A DNA stretch of 64,000 nt from an uncultured Clostridia bacterium (GTDB taxonomy: Bacteria; Bacillota; Clostridia; TANB77; CAG-508), in NCBI GenBank assembly GCA_944388935.1, contig CALXKK010000001.1, positions 152,048 through 216,047 of the forward strand, written 5' to 3'. Made by a program: the position numbers and the translations under genes. Shown here one piece after another: positions 26,615 to 35,312 of this stretch. Position 1 is the first letter of the stretch. Every line of letters starts with the position of its first letter. Below the pieces are notes generated by a model. The model searched no databases, was not told the DNA's origin, and saw only the letters and a program-made list of their open reading frames with translations.

Positions 26615-27727
26615 TCATTTATTTATTGCTTCGTCCATTACTTTGCTTAAATACTTCATACTGTTTAAGCATTGTTCCATAGTATTTCCTGTTGCTCCTA
26701 TCTCCATTATTGTTGCAGCTTTTGCTACATGTTGATTATATCTAGAATTTCTTACCATTATTGGTTTAAATAATCCTGGATATAACTCATTACCCTTTTC
26801 TGCAATTTTTATTGCATATTTTAAATTTTGAACCCAATTAGGATGTGTAAGACCACCACCATCTGTTCCTATTACAAACATTATTTGAGCTACATAATCA
26901 TCACCAATTTTTACTGTAGGTGCATACGTACCACTTGCTCCTACCGCATCTCTATGTAAATCTATAACAATTTGAGTGTTTGGATTTGCTACTAAATCAT
27001 TTTTTATACTAGTAAGTGATCTGTTATATGAACCACTATATGCTGGATAATCATGATATGTTTCATCATGAATTACGTTAAATCCATAATTTGTTAATCT
27101 ATCTTTTAGCTCTCTTCCTACTCTTACAACAGAAAAATTCAAATCAGTTGTTCTAAAGTTTCCAGTCTGTGTATATTCATAGCCAGGGCTTGGCGTATAG
27201 CTCTCACAAGTATGTGTATGATAAATTATAACATCTTTTTTATCTTCTAGCTCTATATTTGGTACTAGCATATCTTCTGTTAATTCGTATTTTGATTCAT
27301 TCTTTATTTTTACTCCATTATACTCATTTGTATATTTATTATTTATATTACTAGTATCTACAACTTCTGTAGTTAAACCTGTTTTGGCTTCTTCTAAAGT
27401 ACTATCTGTTTGTGTATTGTCATTTGTTTGGTTCTGCTCATTATTTGCTACTTCCATATTTTCGCTAGTATTGGATTTTATATATTGACTCATCTTAAGT
27501 TCTGAATTTAATATTTCTTCTGTGTTATCTCTATCTATACTTTTTAACTCTTTTAACGAATTGCCATTAGTAGCGATTATAGTATCTTCTATAACAGGAA
27601 GAAATGATACATTCTTTATTTTGTCTTTTCCTACTAATATCATTTTAATTATTATCATTAGCAAAAATGCTATTATAACTAAAGTCATAATAGCATTTTT
27701 TGCTTTTATCACCTTCATATTTACCAT
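26615..27727 (-). CDS. spoIIP: Stage II sporulation protein P
   Basis: This 370-residue protein has a membrane anchor at residues 9-34, a Ser/Thr/Asn-rich linker and a C-terminal SpoIIP domain with VIIYHTHTCESYTPS (putative metal/catalytic His), IDLHRDAVG and MVRNSRYNQHVAKAATIMEIGA. SpoIIP is an amidase and endopeptidase that degrades septal peptidoglycan during engulfment. I choose the ATG at 27727, preceded by AAGGGTGA; an upstream in-frame reading from 27772 adds residues that overlap that ribosome site. It follows hisS on the same strand, after a terminator. spoIID and spoIIM are not in the window. Confidence 0.93.
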   Translation of the reverse strand: MVNMKVIKAKNAIMTLVIIAFLLMIIIKMILVGKDKIKNVSFLPVIEDTIIATNGNSLKELKSIDRDNTEEILNSELKMSQYIKSNTSENMEVANNEQNQTNDNTQTDSTLEEAKTGLTTEVVDTSNINNKYTNEYNGVKIKNESKYELTEDMLVPNIELEDKKDVIIYHTHTCESYTPSPGYEYTQTGNFRTTDLNFSVVRVGRELKDRLTNYGFNVIHDETYHDYPAYSGSYNRSLTSIKNDLVANPNTQIVIDLHRDAVGASGTYAPTVKIGDDYVAQIMFVIGTDGGGLTHPNWVQNLKYAIKIAEKGNELYPGLFKPIMVRNSRYNQHVAKAATIMEIGATGNTMEQCLNSMKYLSKVMDEAINK

Positions 27728-27797
27728 AAAATTTTCACCCTTGTACAAATACTTAATATTATATATATTCAATTTTTATGAAAATATGACAAGTATT

Positions 27798-27851
27798 AAA
27801 AAAATAAGGACATGAATTTTTTTAATCCACGCCCTAATTTCCTTATTTTTT
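27798..27851 (-). terminator. Terminator of hisS
   Basis: On the minus strand AAAAAATAAGGA pairs with TCCTTATTTTTTT over a long loop. It overlaps the hisS stop codon. Confidence 0.7.
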
Positions 27852-29162
27852 AATATTGTTTGCAATTTCTTCTGCATCCATATTAATTTCCTTTTCTTCT
27901 CCTGATTTCATATCTTTTAGTTTTATCTTTTTATCTTTTATTTCATCATCACCAATAACTATTACATAAGGTATTTCCAATTTGTCAGCATATTTAAATT
28001 TTGCTTTTAATTTTTTATTGTTTAAATATACTTCTGTATTTATTCCTGTTTTTCTTAATTCTGTAGCTAATTTTATTGGTTCTTTTAAATCTTCTGCTAT
28101 AGGAATAATTAAAATATCTGAAATAGATTTTTTCTCTGCTTTTATTATGTTTAATTCATTAAGCTTATAGAAAAGCCTTGTAAGTCCAATTGAAATTCCA
28201 ACTCCTGGTAAGCTCTTGTCTGTATAATATTCTGCTAAATTTTCGTATCTTCCTCCAGAGCATACGCTACCAAGTTCTCTATAATTATTTAAAAATGTCT
28301 CGTAAACTGTTCCAGTATAATAATCTAATCCTCTTGCAATTGTTAAATCTACTTGGAAGTTTTCTTCAGGTACTCCAAATAATCTAACATTATTTATAAC
28401 AGATTTTAATTCTTCTACACCTTTTTTATATGTTTCGTTATCTATTCCTAAATTTTCTAATTTTTCTAGTTTTTCGTCAGAAGTTCCTTCTATTTCTATA
28501 AAATTCATAATAGATTTTATTTGCTCTTCTTTAACATCTAATTTTCTTAATTCTTCTATTACTGCATCTTTTCCTATTTTCTCAATTTTATCTATTATTC
28601 TTAATATCTCTGTAGAATTTTCTTTTTGATTTACTCCTTCGAATAAACCGTTTAGTATTTTTCTGTTATTTATTTTTATTGTAAAATCGTTAAATCCTAA
28701 CTCTTTAAATAATGAATAAATAATACTAGGCATTTCTGCATCATTTATTAAGTCTAATTCTCCATCACCAATAACATCTATGTCACATTGGTAGAACTCT
28801 CTATATCTTCCTTTTTGAGCACGTTCTCCTCTATATACTTTTCCAATTTGATATCTTCTAAATGGAAAACTTAAATTTCCATAATTTTTAGCTACATATT
28901 TTGCAAGTGGCACAGTTAGGTCAAATCTTAACGCTAAATCGCTATCTCCCTTTTGGAATCTATATATTTGTTTTTCTGTTTCTCCACCAGCTTTTGCAAG
29001 TAAAACTTCTGCTGATTCAATTATTGGCGTATCTAAAGGTAAAAATCCAAATTTTTCATAAGTCTTTTGTATTGTTTCTTTCATTTGATTAAATAATATT
29101 TGTTCATTTGGTAATAATTCCATAAAACCTGATAATGTTCTTGGTTCTACTTTTGTTTTCAT
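27843..29162 (-). CDS. hisS: Histidyl-tRNA synthetase
   Basis: This 439-residue class II synthetase has motif 1 around DTPIIESAEVL, motif 2 with FRRYQIGKVYRGERAQKGRYREFYQCDID, the HisA-type signatures LTIARGLDYYTGTVYE and CSGGRYENL, and motif 3 with GVGISIGLTRL. The C-terminal anticodon-binding domain covers about residues 335-430. It charges tRNA-His. Transcription starts at its own promoter, and the 200-nt leader carries a His-rich leader peptide and competing hairpins, pointing to attenuation control. The ribosome site is AAAGGAGAGG. It is followed by its own terminator and spoIIP. Confidence 0.95.
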   Translation of the reverse strand: MKTKVEPRTLSGFMELLPNEQILFNQMKETIQKTYEKFGFLPLDTPIIESAEVLLAKAGGETEKQIYRFQKGDSDLALRFDLTVPLAKYVAKNYGNLSFPFRRYQIGKVYRGERAQKGRYREFYQCDIDVIGDGELDLINDAEMPSIIYSLFKELGFNDFTIKINNRKILNGLFEGVNQKENSTEILRIIDKIEKIGKDAVIEELRKLDVKEEQIKSIMNFIEIEGTSDEKLEKLENLGIDNETYKKGVEELKSVINNVRLFGVPEENFQVDLTIARGLDYYTGTVYETFLNNYRELGSVCSGGRYENLAEYYTDKSLPGVGISIGLTRLFYKLNELNIIKAEKKSISDILIIPIAEDLKEPIKLATELRKTGINTEVYLNNKKLKAKFKYADKLEIPYVIVIGDDEIKDKKIKLKDMKSGEEKEINMDAEEIANNIKK

Positions 29163-29194
29163 AATTATCCTCTCCTTTTATTTAATTTTTCAAG

Positions 29195-29224
29195 AAAAAA
29201 ATGTAGGTAATTTAGTACCTACAT
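29195..29224 (-). terminator. Attenuator terminator in hisS leader
   Basis: On the minus strand ATGTAGGTA pairs perfectly with TACCTACAT over a CTAAAT loop, followed by seven T. Its 5' arm can instead pair with the upstream segment at 29251-29263. Confidence 0.85.
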
Positions 29225-29291
29225 TGTTCGTTCTTTATATTTATATTAACAACAATACAGGTACACATGCTTTTAACACCTATACCTGCAT
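29216..29291 (-). promoter_or_regulatory. hisS attenuator: competing pause and antiterminator helices
   Basis: Segment 1 (29291-29283, ATGCAGGTA) can pair 9 bp with the first nine bases of segment 2 (29263-29251, TACCTGTATTGTT), including one G-U. Segment 2 can instead pair across all 13 positions, with two G-U wobbles, with segment 3 (29228-29216, AACAATGTAGGTA), which contains the terminator 5' arm. Segment 2 also has a perfect 9-bp match to 29346-29338 inside the leader ORF, just before the His codons. These mutually exclusive helices are the signature of an attenuator. I found no T-box consensus here. Confidence 0.75.
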
Positions 29292-29300
29292 AATTTTTTA

Positions 29301-29369
29301 TTATGAGATATAAGTGTGAATAAAATGATGATGTAATTGTATTGTTTTATTATCTTTTAAATTATACAT
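29301..29369 (-). CDS. Histidine-rich hisS leader peptide
   Basis: This 22-codon ORF encodes a peptide with His at positions 13, 14, 15 and 18 (context LHHHFIHTYIS), four His codons of 22 in a genome region where His is uncommon. The ATG at 29369 has AAGGGTG 7 bp upstream and lies about 25 bp after the predicted transcription start. The TAA at 29301 is 9 bp before segment 1 of the attenuator. By analogy with hisL and pheST leaders, ribosome position on the CAT CAT CAT run should set which helix forms. It is too short for routine gene callers. No protein function is expected. Confidence 0.8.
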   Translation of the reverse strand: MYNLKDNKTIQLHHHFIHTYIS

Positions 29370-29400
29370 TTTTTTCACCCTTTAATTATTTTATACAAAT

Positions 29401-29429
29401 ACTATATTATATTTTCCTAAAAATGTCAA
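29401..29429 (-). promoter_or_regulatory. Promoter of the hisS leader transcript
   Basis: Consensus TTGACA (29429-29424) and TATAGT (29406-29401) are spaced by exactly 17 bp, just upstream of the leader peptide. Confidence 0.82.
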
Positions 29430-29446
29430 TGGAAGCTAAGAACTTT

Positions 29447-30094
29447 TTAATCTTTCTTTGGTTTTGCTTCTAGATATATTGGCTTTTCATCACCAATTCT
29501 AGTTGGATCTCCATGTCCTGGATACACTATTGTATCCTCCGGTAATATCAAAAGTTTATTAATAATAGAATTCATAATATCTTGAAAACTACTAGTTGGT
29601 AAATCTACTCTTCCCCATGCACCTTTAAATAATGTATCTCCAGAAAACAACATTTCCTCTTCTTCGCAATACAAAGAAGTTCCATCATTTGTATGTCCCG
29701 GTGTAAAAATAACTCTTAATTCTATTTTTCCAACATGTAATTTATCTTCGTCATCAACAATGCTGTCTTCTTTTACAGTTATTGGAGGAAGTCCTATATA
29801 TTCATCTAAAACGGTAATTCTATTTGCTAAATTTTCTCTTCCGTTTCTATGAATTAGAACTTTACCTCCTTTAGCTTTCTTTAATTCGTTTACACCATTT
29901 ATATGGTCTGCATGGCAATGTGTTAAATATATATATTCTAATTCTGCATCTAAATTAATTAAAATTTCTACTATTTCTTCTACTTTTCCAGCGGGGTCTA
30001 TTACCATTGCTTTTTTCTGAATTTCATCTATTATTATGTAGCAATTTGTTTCTCCCACAAATTCTATAGGTACCTTTATTCTTTTTAGTATCAT
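29447..30094 (-). CDS. Metallo-beta-lactamase-fold hydrolase (glyoxalase II-like)
   Basis: The 215-residue protein has the di-metal motif THCHADHINGV (HxHxDH), a downstream TPGHTNDGTSLY, LFSGDTLFKGAWGRVDLP and the final YPGHGDPT. This set is characteristic of the small glyoxalase II-like hydroxyacylglutathione hydrolase/YcbL group common in Clostridia. The true substrate is probably a thioester or related metabolite. It lies 11 bp downstream of relA and shares its transcript, an arrangement seen often in Clostridia. The ribosome site is AAAGGAG. Confidence 0.88.
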   Translation of the reverse strand: MILKRIKVPIEFVGETNCYIIIDEIQKKAMVIDPAGKVEEIVEILINLDAELEYIYLTHCHADHINGVNELKKAKGGKVLIHRNGRENLANRITVLDEYIGLPPITVKEDSIVDDEDKLHVGKIELRVIFTPGHTNDGTSLYCEEEEMLFSGDTLFKGAWGRVDLPTSSFQDIMNSIINKLLILPEDTIVYPGHGDPTRIGDEKPIYLEAKPKKD

Positions 30095-30105
30095 TTTAAA
30101 CTCCT

Positions 30106-32304
30106 TTAATTCTTTCTAGTTACCTCGTATACACTATCTACTTTACGTAATGCTCTTAATACTTTATTTAATTCTTCTACATTTTCTACTTCTATCGTTA
30201 TTTCTATTGTAGCAATATGTTCCTTAGTAGCTTTAGAGTTCAATCCCATAAGTTTCGTTTTTAGATTACTTAATACTTGAATTATATCTGCCAATAAACC
30301 AGATCTATCATTTGCAAATATACTGATATCAACATTATATGCTGCAGCCTTTTCTGTATACCAGTATACATCGATGATTCTGTCCTCATCTTTTAATAAA
30401 TCTTTTACGTTTACACAGTCTGTTCTATGTACAGAAACTCCTCTTCCTTTTGTTATATATCCTATAATATCGTCACCTGGAACAGGATTACAACATTTAG
30501 AAAGTTTAACTAAGCAATTATCTATTCCTTTTACAACAACACCTGAGCTAGATGGTTTAATATTTTTCCTTTTACTTGTTAATTCTTCTATTTTTTGCTC
30601 TATATCTTCTTCTTTGTGGCTCTTTCTGTATTCCTCTAGCATTCTTGATATAATCTTTACTTGTGAAATTGCCCCAAATCCTACACTTGCATACATATCA
30701 TCTAAATTTTTAAACTTATATCTATCCAATGCTGCATTTATGTATTCTTGTTTAAATAACTCATCATGGGTAAATCCTAATCTTTTTATTTCTTTGTCTA
30801 TTAATTCTTTACCTTTTTCTATATTTTCTGTTCTTTGTGCTTTTTTAAACCATGATTGTATCTTACTTTTTGCTTTTGTTGTTTTTATAAATTTAAGCCA
30901 ATCTCTACTAGGTCCTTTTTGCGAATCTGAAGTCATAATATCTACAATATCGCCATTTTTTAATTTTGTAATTATTGGCATCATTTTGCTATTTATTTTA
31001 CAACCTACCATGTGATTTCCGATTTCTTCGTGTATACTATATGCAAAGTCAATTGGTGTTGCATCTCTTGGAAGTACAATTATCTTTCCTTTTGGAGTAA
31101 ATACATATACTTCATCTTCGAATAATTCTGTTTTTAATGTATTTAAAAATTCCTGAGGGTCTTTCATGTCTTTTTGCCACTCTAATGTTTCTCTTAGCCA
31201 ATCTAACTTATCAGTTTTGGCAGAAACTACTTGTTTTCCCTTTTTGCTGTAATTTGCCTCTTTGTATGCCCAGTGGGCAGCAATACCAAATTCAGCAACT
31301 CTATGCATTTCCCAAGTACGAATTTGCACTTCGAACGGAGTTCCTTTCTCTCCTAATAATGTTGTATGAATAGATTGATACATATTAGGTTTTGGAACTG
31401 CAATATAATCTTTAAATCTTCCTGGCATTGGACTATACATTTCATGGACTACACCTAATGCTGCATAGCAATCTTTAACAGAGTTAACTAAAATTCTAAG
31501 CGCAAATAAATCATAAATTTGGTCTAATGTTTTGTTATCTCTTTTCATTTTTCTATATATTGAATATAAATGTTTTGCTCTTCCTGTAACTTCTGCATCT
31601 ATTTTTTGTTTCTTTAATGCGACCCTAATATCAGCCATAATTTTTTCTATGAACTGCAATCTTTCTTCTCTTTTTTTGTTAATTCCTTCTACTAGCTCTC
31701 TATATTCTTCTGGATATAAATACTTAAATGCCAAGTCTTCTAGTTCCCATTTTAAAGAATATATACCTAAACGATTAGCAAGTGGAGCATATAATTCCAT
31801 AGTTTCTTTTGCATTTGCAATTTGTCTATCTCTTCTTAAATATTTCAAAGTACGTAAGTTATGCAATCTATCTGCTAATTTTATTATTATTACTCTAATA
31901 TCTTTACCCATTGCAAGGAACATTTTTCTATAATTTTCTACTTGACGTTCCTCTGTACTTACAGGATATTTTAACTCTCCAAGTTTTGTAACTCCTGCAA
32001 CCATTTCGGCTATTTCTTCTCCAAAAACTCTTACTAAATCCTCGTGAGTTGTATCTGTATCCTCAACAACATCATGTAATAAGGCTGCACAAATTGTAGC
32101 TTCGTCCAAGCCTATATCTGCCAAAATATATGCTACCTGAACAGGATGAATGATGTATGGTTCCCCAGATTTTCTAAGTTGATCCCCATGTTTCTCTTTC
32201 GCATAATTATATGCTTTCATTATTAATTTTGTATCTGCAAATCTTTTTTTCTGCTTTACCAAACTAATTATATCTTCTATTGTTTTATTTTTTACCTCTG
32301 ACAT
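30106..32304 (-). CDS. relA: Bifunctional (p)ppGpp synthetase/hydrolase
   Basis: This 732-residue RelA/SpoT homologue carries, in order, an HD hydrolase domain (HDVVEDT around residues 75-81, with HNLRTLKYL), the synthetase domain (YSIYRKMKRDNKTLDQIYDLFALRI), TGS (VFTPKGKIIVLPRDATPIDFAY), a zinc-finger/helical region (CCNPVPGDDIIGYIT) and a C-terminal ACT domain. It makes and degrades the stringent-response alarmone. The intact HD motif predicts hydrolase activity. I use the ATG at 32304 (GGGGGA 6 bp upstream) rather than the ATG two codons earlier, which abuts the ribosome site. recJ ends 14 bp upstream. Confidence 0.94.
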   Translation of the reverse strand: MSEVKNKTIEDIISLVKQKKRFADTKLIMKAYNYAKEKHGDQLRKSGEPYIIHPVQVAYILADIGLDEATICAALLHDVVEDTDTTHEDLVRVFGEEIAEMVAGVTKLGELKYPVSTEERQVENYRKMFLAMGKDIRVIIIKLADRLHNLRTLKYLRRDRQIANAKETMELYAPLANRLGIYSLKWELEDLAFKYLYPEEYRELVEGINKKREERLQFIEKIMADIRVALKKQKIDAEVTGRAKHLYSIYRKMKRDNKTLDQIYDLFALRILVNSVKDCYAALGVVHEMYSPMPGRFKDYIAVPKPNMYQSIHTTLLGEKGTPFEVQIRTWEMHRVAEFGIAAHWAYKEANYSKKGKQVVSAKTDKLDWLRETLEWQKDMKDPQEFLNTLKTELFEDEVYVFTPKGKIIVLPRDATPIDFAYSIHEEIGNHMVGCKINSKMMPIITKLKNGDIVDIMTSDSQKGPSRDWLKFIKTTKAKSKIQSWFKKAQRTENIEKGKELIDKEIKRLGFTHDELFKQEYINAALDRYKFKNLDDMYASVGFGAISQVKIISRMLEEYRKSHKEEDIEQKIEELTSKRKNIKPSSSGVVVKGIDNCLVKLSKCCNPVPGDDIIGYITKGRGVSVHRTDCVNVKDLLKDEDRIIDVYWYTEKAAAYNVDISIFANDRSGLLADIIQVLSNLKTKLMGLNSKATKEHIATIEITIEVENVEELNKVLRALRKVDSVYEVTRKN

Positions 32305-32318
32305 ACACATTCCCCCTT

Positions 32319-34007
32319 TTAATAGCTTTTCCTAACATCTTTTATATTTATTTGTATAGAACTAAATCCGTTAAAGCTATTAATTTCTAAAGTTCCTACA
32401 ACATCTATTTTATCTCCAATTCTATATTCTTCTGCTAAATACCCAATCTCGAAACCTATTGCATTTATTACAAAGTTTTCATCTCTTAAACTAAGCTTTA
32501 AGTGTCGTCCCTCTGAAAGAGCTCTTATAGAATCTATTTTTAAATTTTTTATTAAAAATAATGGCACTTTATTTGCTTCTCCAAAAGGTTCTAACATACT
32601 TAAGCTTTTTACTAAGTCCATATTTATATCTTTTAATTTTAATTCTTCATCTATATAAATTACAGGTACTAGCTCTTTAATATTCTTTTCTTTTGCAATT
32701 TGTTCAAATCTTTCTTTGAATTTATCAAAGTTTTCTTTTTTTAATGTAAGTCCAACCGCCATTGCGTGGCCACCATATTTTTCTAATAAGTCATCACATT
32801 TAGTTAATGCTTCATGTAAATCGAATCCTTGTATACTTCTTCCTGAACCTATTGCAAGATCGTCTTCAAAACTTAACAATATGCTTGGTTTATAATACTT
32901 GTCTGTTACTTTAGAAGATACTATTCCTATAACTCCATGATGCCAATTTTCTCCCCCTAAAACAATAGAATTATTATCTTCTAAATGATTTTCTTCTATT
33001 TTTTGTATTGCCTCTTCATAAATTGCCTTTTCTGTAGTTTGTCTTAATGTATTATATTCATTTAATTTTTTGGTAATCTGTGTTGCACTTTCTATATCTT
33101 CTGATAAAAATAAGTTTAATGCTTCTTCTTCATGTCCCATTCTACCACAAGCATTTATTCTTGGTGCAACTCCAAATGAAATTGTATTTGAATCTATCTC
33201 TTTATATCCAGAGCTTTTTATTAATTCTCGTAATCCTAAATTTCTGGTAACTTTTATTAGCATTAATCCTAATTTTGCAATTGTTCTATTTTCGCCTTCT
33301 AATGGTACTATATCTGATATTGTACCAACACATACTAAATCTAAATATTTTAAATATTCTTCTGGTTTTATTCCTAATTTTATAGAAATTGCTTGAATTA
33401 ATTTAAATACTACACCAACACCTGCAAGTGATTGAAATGGATATGTGTTATCCTTCCTTTTTGCATCTATAACTGCTAAAGCATTTGGTAATGTTTCTCC
33501 AACTTCATGATGGTCTGTAACTAATACATCCATTCCTAAGCTTATTGCGTAATCTATTTCTTCTATTGCAGATATACCACAATCAACAGTTATAATTAAG
33601 TTTGTTCCTTTTTCTTTTATTATATCTATAGCATTTTTGTTTAGTCCATACCCTTCGGTTAATCTGTTTGGTATATATGTTTCTACACTTACTCCTCTAT
33701 CATGAAAAAATCTTTTTAATACAGTAGTACTTGTTATACCATCTACATCATAATCACCATATATTAAAATTTTCTCGTTGTTATTAATTGCCTGTAATAT
33801 TCTATCCACAGCAATATCCATTCCTTTAAATAAGAATGGATCGTGAAAATCATCTCTCGTAGGAGTTATAAATATTCTTACATCTTCATCTTTTACTACA
33901 TTTCTGTTTACTATTATTCTTCCTACTACTTTATTTAGATTATATTTTTGGCATATTCCATCTACTAAACTTTCGTCAGCATTATAAAATTCCCATTTTT
34001 TTATCAT
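32319..34007 (-). CDS. recJ: Single-stranded-DNA-specific exonuclease RecJ
   Basis: This 562-residue DHH-family nuclease has YGDYDVDGITSTTVL, VDCGISA, TDHHEVGETLPNA (DHH motif), the DHHA1 part with GGENWHHGVIGIVSSKV and GSGRSIQGFDLHEAL, and a C-terminal OB-fold. RecJ degrades single-stranded DNA 5'-3' in recombination and mismatch repair. It starts the recJ-relA-MBL transcript, a gene order common in Clostridia. The ribosome site is GAGGAG. The length is normal for the family's short form. Confidence 0.94.
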   Translation of the reverse strand: MIKKWEFYNADESLVDGICQKYNLNKVVGRIIVNRNVVKDEDVRIFITPTRDDFHDPFLFKGMDIAVDRILQAINNNEKILIYGDYDVDGITSTTVLKRFFHDRGVSVETYIPNRLTEGYGLNKNAIDIIKEKGTNLIITVDCGISAIEEIDYAISLGMDVLVTDHHEVGETLPNALAVIDAKRKDNTYPFQSLAGVGVVFKLIQAISIKLGIKPEEYLKYLDLVCVGTISDIVPLEGENRTIAKLGLMLIKVTRNLGLRELIKSSGYKEIDSNTISFGVAPRINACGRMGHEEEALNLFLSEDIESATQITKKLNEYNTLRQTTEKAIYEEAIQKIEENHLEDNNSIVLGGENWHHGVIGIVSSKVTDKYYKPSILLSFEDDLAIGSGRSIQGFDLHEALTKCDDLLEKYGGHAMAVGLTLKKENFDKFKERFEQIAKEKNIKELVPVIYIDEELKLKDINMDLVKSLSMLEPFGEANKVPLFLIKNLKIDSIRALSEGRHLKLSLRDENFVINAIGFEIGYLAEEYRIGDKIDVVGTLEINSFNGFSSIQINIKDVRKSY

Positions 34008-34121
34008 TCACTTTCTCCTCATATTATACAATTTGTACAACATTATATAACATTTTCGATTTTTTTAAAATAGGTTTACTTAATATTTTTAAAATATTAG
34101 TAATAAACTATGAAACTTTTT

Positions 34122-34210
34122 GAAAATTGCAAATTGAATGAGAAAAATTGGGGGATGGGCCTTGACGCATGTCAAGGGGGACCAATTTTTCGAATCAATT
34201 GCAATTTTTA
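34122..34210. repeat. Large nested inverted repeat in a gene-free gap
   Basis: Nested arms are AAAATTGCAA...TTGCAATTTT (outer), AAAAATTGG/CCAATTTTT (34142-34150 with 34182-34190) and CTTGAC/GTCAAG (34161-34166 with 34171-34176). The centre is GC-rich (GGGGGATGGGCC...GGGGGACC) in an AT-rich setting. It lies past the 3' end of the metalloprotease gene. It could be a terminator, a decayed miniature element or a structured RNA. The rest of 34008-34224 shows nothing else. Confidence 0.55.
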
Positions 34211-34224
34211 AATTGGCATTTTCT

Positions 34225-34914
34225 CTATTTTATCAAGCTTAATGCAAAAGAAACTATAACATATATTAAAAGCAAAACTAATTTTGATGATATTAAATTA
34301 TAACAAGTATATTTTATTCCTACATCATTTAATTTTTCGTATTCTTCTACAATTTCATTTGTTTCTTCTATGTGTTGTTCTTCTAAATATTCTTTTGCTA
34401 CATATTTTGCTTTTGTCATTGCTTCTATTTCTAAATAGCTTCTAATTACATAAAAAACAATAATCATAAGTAGTGTGATTGCTGTAAATAGCATATAATT
34501 TTTTATTACTCCTACTACTGTTAAAATTGTTATTACTAGCCAAAATAAATTTAGGAAATTTGCAAAGATATAATTAAACCATAATATATTTTTATTTTGA
34601 ATAGAATGAATGCACTCGTGCGCAATCGTTTGTACTCTTGTAAAATATTTGCTATCTTTGTTTAAGATAATTTTATTTGTTGCTATAAAATAAAAACAAT
34701 TTGTATTTTCTTCTTCCTCTATTTTTACATTTTCATTTTTTAGCTTTTTTAAAATATCTTTACAAATGCTAATATTGTCCGGCAATTTTTGAACTATTTT
34801 ATTTAATTTATCATTCTCTGCAATTTTCAAAATCTGTTTTTTATTAATTTTTAAAACAACTTTTAATCCAATTATTACAATAACTATTAATATAAAAATA
34901 ACTAAACTATCCAT
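34225..34914 (-). CDS. Membrane zinc metallopeptidase-like protein
   Basis: The 229-residue protein has an N-terminal membrane helix, a cytosolic or external HExxH motif (TIAHECIHSIQN, around residues 86-97), two central hydrophobic segments, a conserved YLEIEAMTKAKYVAKEYL segment whose Glu could be the third zinc ligand, and a C-terminal membrane helix. This is the layout of YugP-like/neutral zinc metallopeptidases. No Shine-Dalgarno sequence is seen before the ATG at 34914, which directly follows the T-run of the terminator of the upstream YlbF gene. It may be weakly translated or driven from within that region. Substrate unknown. Confidence 0.7.
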   Translation of the reverse strand: MDSLVIFILIVIVIIGLKVVLKINKKQILKIAENDKLNKIVQKLPDNISICKDILKKLKNENVKIEEEENTNCFYFIATNKIILNKDSKYFTRVQTIAHECIHSIQNKNILWFNYIFANFLNLFWLVITILTVVGVIKNYMLFTAITLLMIIVFYVIRSYLEIEAMTKAKYVAKEYLEEQHIEETNEIVEEYEKLNDVGIKYTCYNLISSKLVLLLIYVIVSFALSLIK

Positions 34915-34952
34915 AAAACTAAAACAAGGATATACCCATAAGATATATCCTT
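34915..34952 (-). terminator. Terminator of the YlbF-family gene
   Basis: AAGGATATA pairs with TATATCCTT on the minus strand and is followed by GTTTTAGTTTT, ending exactly at the start codon of the next gene. Confidence 0.7.
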
Positions 34953-34958
34953 TCCTCC

Positions 34959-35294
34959 TTATTCTATTACATCTTTAATGGCTTCACTTATAATTTTATT
35001 TATATCTGTTACCATTACACTAAATCTCATTTCTGATTCTAAATAATTCTTAGCTGTTTCGTTTTGATATAATTCTGTGTATAAATTTTGCAATTTTACA
35101 CTTAATTCATTTGAAGTTGATTCTCCTTTTAGCATTGCTTTTTGAGTATCTACTCTTAATTTATCGAATTCTTGAATCTTATTTTTTATTTCCAAATTAG
35201 AATCCAATTTTTGTTTTGCATCTTTATATGTCTTATATTCATCTGTTTCTTTTATTTCTGATGCTAATCTATTTGCTGTGTCGTATATATTCAT
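34959..35294 (-). CDS. YlbF/YmcA-family regulator
   Basis: The 111-residue protein is wholly helical with the family's N-terminal pattern IYDTANRLASEIKETDEYKTYKDAKQKLDSN and the LRVDTQKAMLKG segment. In Bacillus subtilis YlbF, YmcA and YaaT form the Y-complex that helps RNase Y mature mRNAs and affects sporulation and biofilm development. An RNase Y gene is present at 62246-63790. It lies 18 bp downstream of a glycogen-synthase-like gene, and a terminator follows it. The ribosome site is GGAGGC. Confidence 0.85.
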   Translation of the reverse strand: MNIYDTANRLASEIKETDEYKTYKDAKQKLDSNLEIKNKIQEFDKLRVDTQKAMLKGESTSNELSVKLQNLYTELYQNETAKNYLESEMRFSVMVTDINKIISEAIKDVIE

Positions 35295-35312
35295 TTTTAG
35301 CCTCCTAAGCGC

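Noticed and set aside
29163..29446. T-box riboswitch upstream of hisS.
   Set aside because: No AG-bulge, specifier loop or TGG-type tail was found. The region is fully explained by a His-rich leader ORF with competing helices.
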